Origin: Piromyces finnis
Taxonomy: Eukaryota; Neocallimastigomycota; Neocallimastigomycetes; Neocallimastigales; Neocallimastigaceae
NCBI GenBank assembly: GCA_002104945.1
Contig: MCFH01000050.1
Span: 1-64,000, forward strand
Direction of reading: 5' to 3'
Length of the DNA stretch: 64,000 nucleotides
The notes under the pieces were generated by a model. It ran no database searches, was not told where the DNA came from, and was given only the letters and a program-made list of their open reading frames with translations. Made by a program: the position numbers and the translations under genes. Shown in pieces: positions 45,853-56,014 of this stretch. Each line of letters opens with the position of its first letter. Positions within the stretch are counted from its first letter, which is position 1.

Positions 45853-46508
45853 AAAAAATATTAAAAAACAAGCAAACCTTTTATTTATTAAAGTTATTTT
45901 AAAATAATAATTTTTTATTTCTATTATATTTTTTTCTTTTTTTCTTTTTTTTTTTTTTTCCTCTCTTTATTTTTATGATCTCCTTTTATATAAATTAATA
46001 ACAGTTATTATAATCATTGTTGTTGTTATCCAATATTTCATATTATATCCTTAATATTCTAATGTGCTTAGTTAATTATTTGTTAAATATTACTTTGTTT
46101 ATATATCATTATTACAGTGATATTAACACTACCATTATTTATTACTATTATTATTTTTTTTATCAATAATAAATATAAATAAACTTTTTGGGATTTAAAT
46201 CATTTTTATTATTAATATATATTTATAACTATCCATTTATGACAATGAAAAAAAAAACAAAAAGCATTTTAAAAAAATATAATTTTTTAATGATTATAAT
46301 TATTAAAATTTAATTTATTTATTTTGATATTGTTTTTGTATTGTTAATTTAAGATGGAATTAATGGTATATTCTTCAGTGTTAAAAAATATTAATAAAAA
46401 ATATATTTATTAAATATAAATAATTATAGTAATATATAAATAAAATATTTAAAAATTTAATAAATTAGTATTAACTTTATTCTCTATTTTCTAATTATTG
46501 TAATATTC

Positions 46509-46539
<31 letters not shown>

Positions 46540-46640
46540 ACTAATATTATAATTATGTAAATATAAAACAAATATAAATAAAAATCATAATAAAGGTATG
46601 ATGTATATAAATTTTAAATACTAAACTGAACTTTCATTTT
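45853..46640. other. Convergent intergenic region
   Basis: Between the 3' ends of the USP22-like and exonuclease genes. Contains an A run of about 29 bases (46509-46537) and T/C-rich tracts. No gene seen. Confidence 0.7.
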
Positions 46641-49600
46641 TTATAATGAATCATAAATACTTAATGACTGGATTTTAGCTCTTTTAATCGCTTTATGTTG
46701 TTTAACACTATTTCTTCTTTTTTTACTTTTTTTATTGTTATTTAAAATGGAATTATTTTGTGAATTGCTACCTTCTTGTTTTGTAGGTGTAATTGGATCA
46801 TCATCATTTTTATTGTTTTGTTTATCATCATTTTCAGTATCATTTAAATATTTTGGACTAAAGGTATTTAATGATAATGGTGATGATGTAATATGATTAT
46901 TTTTATTTTCAGGAGAAGATTTCATTATCGGATGATTGAAAAAACTGTCACTTTTATAACCATTATTTTTAGTCTCCCTTAAGAAACGATGATTAATTTG
47001 AAAGTCTTTCTCATATAAATCTTCATAATACTTTATACTCTTTTTACTTTTTTTGCTTAAAATTTTTGATACAATACTAGCTGATGATGAATCAACATCA
47101 CTTTCAGATGCTATTTTTGAAGTTTTAGTAGAAGTATCTATTGGTGATACAATATTATCATTTGGAGAAGTAATAAGTGATTTTGGATTAACTAGACCTG
47201 AAATACTAGAATTACGAATTACATTATTTGTATTTTCTTCATAAAAATCATTACGCATATGTAATGAGGATGATATAAATGGTTTTGTTTTCCTATTATT
47301 AATAATTGCTTCAATGTAGTCATTTGTGATTTTTGATTTTGTATTTTTTAAATCCGAATGTCCTTGATTAATTGTAAATTGACTAATATGTAGTGGACGA
47401 TTAGTTGAAATATTATATTCTCCTTCAGAATCAGAATCAGAAGAATAGGAATTATTTGGAGATTCCATATATGAATATAACGATACATTATCAGAAGTGA
47501 TATTATCTATATCTGAGTAATAATTTTCATAATAATTTTCCATATTAGCATCTTCTTCAAAATAATCATTTTCATAGTCATTAGCAGAATTATCAGTATA
47601 ATATGAAAGATTATCTGAGTCATATTCACGATTATTTTCATCATTTTCTTTATTTTCAGTATCGTCATATAATGACTTTTCATTGTTTAATAATTGATTT
47701 TGGTTTTCTCCATTTATTTCTGTAGCTGGAGTGCTTGCTTCTGGTAGTGGTTGTGTATTCTCTTTAATATGTGTGTTAGGAATAGTAAGAGCAATTAATC
47801 TTAAAGGAACATGTGATGATTCATAATTATCATCTTCTGTGATAGATACTTCAATTAGATCCATTAATTTATTTTGGTATTCTATTCTTTTCTGTCTTTC
47901 TTTTTCGGTTTCTATTTTTTCTTTTTGATTTTCTTGCTGTTGTTGTATTTCAAACATTCTTTTTTCTTCTTCATTATCTGTTAATTGACCCTCTTCAGTT
48001 AATGAATCATTAATACTCATTTTTTCATCCTTTTCATTATCATTATCATTTAATACTTCCTTTTCAGTTATACATTCTTCATTTAATTCTATTTCTTGAG
48101 TATTTTCTTCATTGTTTTCATTTAGTTCCTCCTTATTTTGGTTAGTTATTTCTTCATCTTGTTTATTAATATCAGTCTTTATTATTTCGGATGCTATTTT
48201 ATTTTCTTTATTATCATCTAAATTATTATTTTCGCTTATTATATTATCATTATCAATATTATTTTCTTTTTCATTGTTTAATATTGCTTTATTATAATCA
48301 TCACCATTATTATTATCACCCTTTGTCTTTGATTTCTCTTCAATACCATTTTTCTTGCTATTCTTATTTTTCTTTTTTTTACTTAAACTTTTTATTACAA
48401 CATCATTATCAAAATTTACAATAAATTTACCACTATCAATTAAACGCCTTACCATCTCATAAATATAACGTTTTCGACGATGCTCTACCATAAAATTTGT
48501 ATTATAACCAAATGAATTTTTCATAATTGAAACAACCTTTTCACTGTTAACAACACTGTTCACTGGATAAATTTTCTTAATATGTTCTGCTAAATCATTA
48601 ACAACTTTTTTTTTTGAACTCAATATTGCTGAAATTTTTACACCAGTACTAAGAACCTTTTTCATTTCTTCCTTAAAATCAACAAAATCCTCATTAAAAG
48701 TAAGGTCTTTTATTCCATTATTAAATACTGGACGCATCATATTATCAACAGGACTTTCATTAATATTTCCTTTATCTTCTCCCTTTATTGTGCTTTCTGA
48801 CATGTTTTTGTGATTGCTTACTAATTGTTTTAATTTTTGTTTTAAAAACTGATTATAGTTTAAATTTTCGATATTTTTATTTTTATTAGTCTTTACTTTT
48901 AATGAATACTTTGCTAAAGATGGATTGTTTATTCTTTGCATTCTACGACTATTATTTTTAATATTATTGGATAAATTTAAAAAAAAGTCTTTTGAATTAT
49001 TTTGTTTTGTATAATCTTCAACACCTTTATATTTCTGTTCTGTAGGAGATGTTTCTGGTGTTGTAGAAATGATTGTGTGATCATCGATAAAGCTATGGCT
49101 GTTTTTTAAACTGGATGAGAAATTATTAGTGATGATTGGAGATACTCTAGCTTTTGATTGATGAATATTTGTTAGAAAAGCTGATGAGTTTGATGAAGTA
49201 GAATTGCTAGTATAATTTGAACTTAGATTTAAATTACTATACTTTTTATTTTTATATAGGCTATTTTGGTAAAGAGTATCTGATAATTTTAATTTTCTAT
49301 TCTTTTTTTTAGAAGTTTTTTTTCTTTGAACAGGTAGTTTATCTGGAAATGTTATAGGTGGCCTAACCATACGATTAAAGATAGCTAATCCCATAACAGC
49401 ATCTCTTGCTGAATAAATAATATCTTCCAATTTCATTACACGTTTATCAAATTTCATTTTCTTAATTCCACCATCTTTTTCTAATAATTGTCCTGTATAT
49501 ATATAAGATAAAGAACTTAAACTTTCGACTGGCAATTTCATACCATGAGCAATTAATTGTAAATCAATAACACCTTTCATTTCAAAATGATACCATTTTT

Positions 49601-50522
49601 TGAGAAGATCAGCATCACCTAATGAATTTACTCCTACTTTAATAATGGATTTTTTTGTTAATATATCTTTTAAATGATATGGAAATTGATCAATATTCCA
49701 TATCTTTTCATCCAATTCATTTTCATCATCATAATCTTGACTTTTTGAAGTTGTATTAGAACTAAAATAGTTATTATATTTTGTATAATCTTCATCAAAG
49801 AAGTATTCATTTCTGTTTAAGTTTGAAGTTGAATATTGTATAGAATTTTCTTTATTATTATTTATATCTATTGATTTATTTGTATTATTATTTGAAGGGT
49901 TACTACGATTTGGGAAAGCGCACATTCTATAAATCTGAAAGAGTAGACAAATATCTTCTGTTGGTGCAATTTGAATTAAACTGACTGCACCTTTCATATG
50001 ATTTCGAAAGATAGTAGTTTCTGTATCAAAGCCTAAAACTCGTATTTCTTTAAATTGTTTTAATATATTTGCTAATACATTGGCCTCTTCACAAGTTTGA
50101 GCCAAGTAAGTGCAAGGAACATCAGCTACTTTTTGAACACCACAATTTTTTAATAAATAATGTAAAGTTTTATGTGTTTCTGGATGAATAGTCGGAATTT
50201 GTGGCATAGTTTCTCCGAAATACGGAGAATTAAATGAGGGTGGTATTAAAGTAGTTAATTTTGGTAAAAACGATATAAATGAGGCATTGTATTCATTTGA
50301 ATTAACATCGTCTTTAAATGGTGTTTGAGAAGTGGTTATATTATTATATACATTAATTTCTTTATTAAAATTTTCATTTTTAGCAATTCTTTCTTCATAT
50401 GAAATTATTTTATTATTCATAAAAGTATAGTCTTTCATTGATAGATTATTACAATTTGAACTACAATTATTTAAATAATTAATTTCATTATGACTTTGAA
50501 TTTCCATATCAAACGAAACCAT
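46641..50522 (-). CDS. DEDDy 3'-5' exonuclease-domain protein with long disordered tail
   Basis: One uninterrupted ORF of 1293 aa, taking ATG at 50522; the frame continues nine codons upstream without an ATG. Residues about 125-385 form a WRN/EXD-type 3'-5' exonuclease: Exo I VLGFDTETT (D166, E168), Exo II KVGVNSLGDADLLKKW (D303), Exo III IIYSARDAVMGLAIF (Y370, D374). All four acidic residues and the Tyr of DEDDy enzymes are there. An Asn/Ser-rich insert of about 75 residues (206-278) separates Exo I from Exo II. The other 900 residues are low complexity: basic Ser/Asn segments, an acidic Glu/Asn stretch (about 740-860) and Asp/Tyr-rich parts, with Lys/Arg clusters (KKKNKNSKKN; KKSKKRRNS at the end) that look nuclear. 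Relatives act in DNA repair or RNA trimming; no helicase domain is present. Lack of introns over 3.9 kb is exceptional in this window. Confidence 0.85.
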   Translation of the reverse strand: MVSFDMEIQSHNEINYLNNCSSNCNNLSMKDYTFMNNKIISYEERIAKNENFNKEINVYNNITTSQTPFKDDVNSNEYNASFISFLPKLTTLIPPSFNSPYFGETMPQIPTIHPETHKTLHYLLKNCGVQKVADVPCTYLAQTCEEANVLANILKQFKEIRVLGFDTETTIFRNHMKGAVSLIQIAPTEDICLLFQIYRMCAFPNRSNPSNNNTNKSIDINNNKENSIQYSTSNLNRNEYFFDEDYTKYNNYFSSNTTSKSQDYDDENELDEKIWNIDQFPYHLKDILTKKSIIKVGVNSLGDADLLKKWYHFEMKGVIDLQLIAHGMKLPVESLSSLSYIYTGQLLEKDGGIKKMKFDKRVMKLEDIIYSARDAVMGLAIFNRMVRPPITFPDKLPVQRKKTSKKKNRKLKLSDTLYQNSLYKNKKYSNLNLSSNYTSNSTSSNSSAFLTNIHQSKARVSPIITNNFSSSLKNSHSFIDDHTIISTTPETSPTEQKYKGVEDYTKQNNSKDFFLNLSNNIKNNSRRMQRINNPSLAKYSLKVKTNKNKNIENLNYNQFLKQKLKQLVSNHKNMSESTIKGEDKGNINESPVDNMMRPVFNNGIKDLTFNEDFVDFKEEMKKVLSTGVKISAILSSKKKVVNDLAEHIKKIYPVNSVVNSEKVVSIMKNSFGYNTNFMVEHRRKRYIYEMVRRLIDSGKFIVNFDNDVVIKSLSKKKKNKNSKKNGIEEKSKTKGDNNNGDDYNKAILNNEKENNIDNDNIISENNNLDDNKENKIASEIIKTDINKQDEEITNQNKEELNENNEENTQEIELNEECITEKEVLNDNDNEKDEKMSINDSLTEEGQLTDNEEEKRMFEIQQQQENQKEKIETEKERQKRIEYQNKLMDLIEVSITEDDNYESSHVPLRLIALTIPNTHIKENTQPLPEASTPATEINGENQNQLLNNEKSLYDDTENKENDENNREYDSDNLSYYTDNSANDYENDYFEEDANMENYYENYYSDIDNITSDNVSLYSYMESPNNSYSSDSDSEGEYNISTNRPLHISQFTINQGHSDLKNTKSKITNDYIEAIINNRKTKPFISSSLHMRNDFYEENTNNVIRNSSISGLVNPKSLITSPNDNIVSPIDTSTKTSKIASESDVDSSSASIVSKILSKKSKKSIKYYEDLYEKDFQINHRFLRETKNNGYKSDSFFNHPIMKSSPENKNNHITSSPLSLNTFSPKYLNDTENDDKQNNKNDDDPITPTKQEGSNSQNNSILNNNKKSKKRRNSVKQHKAIKRAKIQSLSIYDSL

Positions 50523-51289
50523 TTTAATTGAACAAGAAAAAAAAAACAAATTTTAAAAATTTAATTCATAATAATTACTAAGGTATATAACAAACAGATA
50601 ATAGTAACTCAATTTATATATAATTATAACTAAAATTTTATATTTTATATTAATAATAGATTTTATAAATTAACGAATTATTGATAATAATTATACCAAG
50701 TTTTTTAAAATTTAAAATAAAAGATAATTAAAATTAATAGAATAATACTAGAATTAATAATATTTTTTAAATCAAATAATTTATTTTATTGTTATAAAAT
50801 AAAGATATTTATAATTGTTTTTGTAAAAGAACAATTGATAAGTTTTATTTATTTATTTGTTTTAAATTAATTGCTTATTTGATTCTTTTGATAATTTATA
50901 TATATATATATAAATTATATTTAATTTACAAATTATTTTAAATTTTTATTTCTTAATTATTTTAAATATATATATATAATATATATCATTACTGTTATTA
51001 TTAAAAAAAAAAACACTCTTTATTATTTATTTACACAATATTGAATATAAAAAAATAAAGTCATTTTCATAAACCTTACATTTATTGAAAATATACAAAT
51101 TTTATAATATGATTAGATTATATAGTATATGAAATAATAAGAAAAAATATTTTTATTTTTTTTATAATTTTTCCAAACTTTAAATAATATCCAATCATCA
51201 TGGAATATTGATGTATTAATAAATACAAATTCTTTATAATATATATATATTTTAGTAATTCAATAGTAAATGTATAATTTCAAATATCG
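50523..51289. other. Intergenic, no gene seen
   Basis: Promoter side of the exonuclease gene; AT-rich with TA repeats. Nothing coding. Confidence 0.6.
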
Positions 51290-51294
51290 TTTAA

Positions 51295-51500
51295 AATATA
51301 TGAGAGAGAACGAGGATGTCAATGGAATGCCATCTGGTTCCCAAAGAAGAAATCTTTAAAGACATCTATCCATCTTTTCCAAGCTACCTTTTTATTAGAG
51401 ACCAAAATTATGTTATTGATGAATTAATATATATCCTAGATTTTTGAAGGATTTATCCAGATATTTTAACCAGAAGAAATTTGAGTCCAGGCAAGATTTT
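51295..51500 (+). mobile_element. Possible retroelement coding remnant
   Basis: A block markedly richer in G and C than its surroundings. It carries a short frame (51316-51447, 43 codons from ATG, with CHLVPKEEIFKDIYPSFPSY) ending in TGA. It directly precedes an LTR-like repeat in the same orientation, as the end of a pol gene would. No reverse transcriptase, integrase or protease motif survives, so the assignment is weak. Confidence 0.3.
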
Positions 51501-51532
51501 AGTCAAAAAAATCATATGATATAAAAATAATA

Positions 51533-51920
51533 TGTGACTTGAACATATTATTATATTAGTAATTTTTCCTAATATTAAATTTATATAGTTTTATTATAAT
51601 ATTAATTATTTCTACAATGTATAAGAATATAATGTAAATGTACGACAAATGTAATATCATGTAATGTAAAAGAATAATGTAAATGAATGATCCATAGAGT
51701 TCTAGCCTTATAATTGGACAATTAATTATTAAGTAAGCCTCATTAGTATAAATAGACTAGAATAAATATTATTAAAAAAGGGCTTCTTGTTTTAAGTTAG
51801 AATTTTAAAATTTGACAACAACAGAACGTTTTAGTGTTTAGACAGAATAGAAATATTGGAACGTTATAAATAAAATTATTAATAAAATATATATTGATTA
51901 AAGTTTAATTCTTTCTACAT
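51533..51920 (+). mobile_element. LTR-like repeat, left copy
   Basis: About 390 bp starting TGTGACTTGAACA and ending CTACA (TG...CA termini). It has a TATA-like TATAAATAG at 51747-51755, suggestive of a promoter. An inverted copy lies at 51997-52354. Shared blocks include TAATTTTTCCTAA, CTAGCCTTATAATTGGACAA and TTATTAATAAAATATATAT. Similarity runs slightly past both ends, so borders are provisional. Confidence 0.5.
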
Positions 51921-51945
51921 AAAATTAACCCGTATCACATACACT

Positions 51946-51965
51946 ATCATGTGAAAACACATGAT
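51946..51965. repeat. Palindrome between the two LTR-like copies
   Basis: ATCATGTGAAAACACATGAT: perfect 8-bp arms around AAAA, almost at the centre of the inverted pair. Confidence 0.9.
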
Positions 51966-51996
51966 AAAGTCTATTATACATGTTATGTTATTTTTA

Positions 51997-52354
51997 TGTG
52001 GAAAGTGTTTAACTTTAAATATATATTTTATTAATAACGTTATTGATCATGTTTCAAAATTTCTATTCTCTCTAAATGCTTAAACGTATAAATATATATC
52101 CTGTCTTTAATTATTAATATTTAATTAAAAACAAAAAGTCATTTTAATAATTTTTTAAAATATTCTCTAATCTATTTATACAATACTTACATAATAATTA
52201 ATTGTCCAATTATAAGGCTAGAATTCTATAGATTATCTACAATATTCTTTTACATCAAATGTTCTTACATTTGTCATATATATATTTACATTACATTCTT
52301 ATACTATATAAATTTAATGTTAGGAAAAATTAACTATATTTTGTTTAAGTCACA
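51997..52354 (-). mobile_element. LTR-like repeat, right (inverted) copy
   Basis: Read on the minus strand it starts TGTGACTTAAACA at 52354 and ends CCACA, with the TATAAATAG block also present. It is about 30 bp shorter than the left copy and diverged by indels. The two copies stand tail to tail with a spacer under 80 bp. Confidence 0.5.
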
Positions 52355-52379
52355 TATTATTTATATATTATCTAAAAAA

Positions 52380-55161
52380 AAAAAAGCTAATACAAATGTA
52401 TAAATATATGTAATACTTTAAAATGACAAACTAAAGAATCATTTATATAAAGATTACCTGTATATTTTAATATATATATTAAAATAAAATAAAATAAAAT
52501 AATAAAAAAAAATGTAAAAAGCAAATTTTAAAATGTATAATTTTTTTATAGACAAAATAAATAAACAAACAATTAAATAATTAAATTATCATCAAAATAA
52601 TCGAATTATCTTAAAGGATTGAAATTAAATATTATTTAAGCCACAATATTATAAAGCATAAAATAGATAAAAAAAAACATAAAAACTTAGCAATATAGAC
52701 AAGTGATTTAAAATTATATTTTATATTTTATATTAAACAAAAATATTATATTAATAGAAAAATACCTTAAATAACTAAATATCTGAAGAAGCTTTATATC
52801 AACCTTACATGAAAATTAATCAAGCTTTAGTTTCTAATTTAATGGAAAACTGTTGATAATAATAAATGAAAATAGTCATTAAATCACTAGAAATGAGAAA
52901 TGAATTATCAATTATCTGGAATTTTAAAGAGTAAATTTTTTTTTTTGTGTAGAATTTAAATACTAAAGGAATATAAATAAATTTAACTAATAGTTTATTA
53001 TATAATAATATGTGGTATAATTATTCAAGCCACAGCAAAAACTTTATTTATCATTTTAATCAAAATATATTTATGGAAGTAAATGTGGAAATAATTAAAA
53101 ATTATTAATTTAAAAACGATAATTCCTAGACATTTATATTGATATATATTATAATGTATTTATTAATATTAATGGATTCAACTGTCAATATATTCTATAT
53201 TAATTATTTTTTTTTATTAAAACCTTAACTTTATATTAAAAAAAAATGGGGTAGGTTTTATATATACTTCTTATTATAAATTAATTTATAATATATTATG
53301 AATAATCTTTTTAATTTATATATTTTTTTTTTTTTTGACAGCTGTCATAAATTTAATTTTAAGGTTGTTAATAAAACATTTATTATAATTTTGTTTTAAT
53401 ACATTTTAAAATATATTTTATTATTCATTGAAATTAGACTAAATTAAGATTAGTAAAAATAACCGGTTCTCAATAATATTTGATATATCAGTGTAATACA
53501 TTATTATTTAATATATTTCTTTTTAATAGCTATCATGGTTTATTATATTAATATATAAATAATGCTTTTAATAACAAACAATATATATCAATAATTTATA
53601 TAAAATTAGTTTTAACTATATTTATAGTTAACCATTTTATCAAATATAATTTATTTTATTAATTTCAATATCAAATCTACCTTTTGAATTATATAATATA
53701 TTCTTTTAATAAAACCTTTTTAAATTAATTATATAGTTAAAAATACATTATAATGGATTTATTTCGTATAATAATGTTGTATATAATTGAATTTTTTTTT
53801 TTTTCATTATGTATTCCATTTCATTATGAAATGTTAGAGGATTTTTAATGAACATTCGTAATACAATTATAATATATGTATCAATAAATTTAATAATATA
53901 TAAATATAATATATAATATATCCAAATTAAGTCATTTATTAATATGGTTTATTTACAATATATATAATTTATATACAATACTCAATATATTATACATATA
54001 TTAGTATGGTATGTTTTATACTATTTTAGTTATTTATATATAATCAATTAACTTTATAATAAATACGCACTAAATTTATTAAAATATTTTTGTTGAAAAA
54101 AAAATCTTGTGAAAATGATTTTTTTTTAATTAGGAAATATTACAGGAAAATTTTTTATTGAGGTTAACTGTCATGCAGATTAACTTTTTTTTTTTTTTTT
54201 TTATAAAACTATTATTTAAAAAACAAACAAAAACACACTATTGAGTAAAAAATAAATTTAATACATTGTATGTATAGTATATTTAAATAATATATTTAAA
54301 ATTTTAAAATTTGAAAACTTTTTATTTTGACCTTTAAATAAAATATATTGAGTAGAAAATATTATAATATAATTAATAATTTATAGTTCTTAAAAAATAA
54401 CTATATTTAAAACTTGTATATTTAATATTATATTGGATTATTGTAAATGTGTAAATGTAAATATAATATTAATATTTAAAATTTAATCAATATATATATT
54501 AATATTATAATAAATAATATATTAGAATCCTTTTTTTTTTTTTTTATATATATATATATTTATTTTTAAAACTTAATTTTATTTTTATTTATTTTCTAAT
54601 TTTGCTATTTCATTAATAATAATCTTGCAATTAATAATAAAAACATCATATATTTTTATTTCTTTTATTTCTTTTTTTCTTTATATTAAAAGGAAAAGAT
54701 AGAAAGAAAAGAGAAAAAAGGAAGGATATTTTATTTCAATATTAAATGAGATTTAGTTATAATAAAAATTTTGTATTATTATATCCAAATAATCAGTTTT
54801 GTTTAATATTAAACATTGTAAACTAATAGAGTAATCTTATATTAACAAATTATAATATATATATATATTTTTCATGTTAAATATTCATATTTTGTTATTT
54901 GATTTAAATTTGTTTTTCAAATATTATAAATTAAATAATTATTTAAAATTAATATCCCATATACCAAAATAAAGGATCAATAAGTAACTAAATATATATT
55001 TTTAGTAAATAATAATTTTATAAAAGTATGTTTTTTTTTTTAAAAAAGAAGGAATAATGAAAATCAAAAAAAGATAAAATAATAAATATAATAAAATCTA
55101 AAAGACATTTTATGTTACCATTAAAATTAGTATTCCTAATAATAACAATAATAACAATAAC

Positions 55162-55196
<35 letters not shown>

Positions 55197-56014
55197 TAAT
55201 AATTATATATAGAAATCTAATAAGAAAAAGAAAAAAGTCAATAATAATAAATTAAAAGAAAAAAAAAAAACTTTATCAGAAATTGTAAGAAGTTAAACAG
55301 AAGTATATTATTAATAAAATTTAAAATCATTACCATAATAACTTTGGGATAATAATTTATTGTATTTTTTTAATCTTATAATATGTTATATTTTTTTGTA
55401 GAATTATTTTACTTTAAATTTTATTCAAAAAATTAAAAAGAATACTAATATTAATATTTATTTATTTATTTATTAATAAACAGAAATATCGTAAAAGTAA
55501 ATTTATATCTCAAATCATTATTTATTATTTATAACAGATTTTATACAAATTATCAATCTAAATAATCAAAAAATAAATTTATATTTACAAATCAAATAAT
55601 ATTATATTCAAAATAAAATAAAAAGAAACAAGAACAAAAACAAAAACAAAAAACAATATTAATTTAACAATAATTAAAATAATTAATTTATGTGATTCTG
55701 ACAATTTTCTATTGAATACTTACTATTTTATTCAATCAACAAGTTATAAATAATCATACCATATTTCATAGATATATAATTATTTGATTGTCTGAAGTTT
55801 TTTTTGTTAACCATTATATTAAAACAAAATTTTGAAGAATTTTGAAATGTAAATATATGGTCTATTATTTTTATAATAACCAAACTATATTCGAAATAAA
55901 TAAAAATCAAATTTAAAAGAAATAATTTTATTTCTTTAAAACAAGTAGCAGTATAATATTTAATTATAAAATTAGATTCATAAGACCTTTAATATTTAGT
56001 ATATTTATTTAAAA
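52380..56014. other. Gene desert, no gene seen
   Basis: 3.6 kb of AT-rich sequence without a supportable gene. Noted: a 12-bp perfect palindrome TGACAGCTGTCA (53336-53347), an (AAT/AAC)n tract (55141-55198) and an A/C-rich block (55610-55670). The minus frame at 55728-55910 has no splice context or recognisable features. Confidence 0.6.

Noticed and set aside
47053-48424. Plus-strand Ser/Phe/Tyr-rich ORFs
   Set aside because: Shadows of the minus-strand exonuclease gene's low-complexity tail.
50523-50549. Upstream extension of the exonuclease ORF
   Set aside because: The extra nine codons have no ATG; the first ATG at 50522 is used.
55728-55910. 60-aa ORF on the minus strand in the gene desert
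   Set aside because: AT-driven composition, no splice context, no motif.
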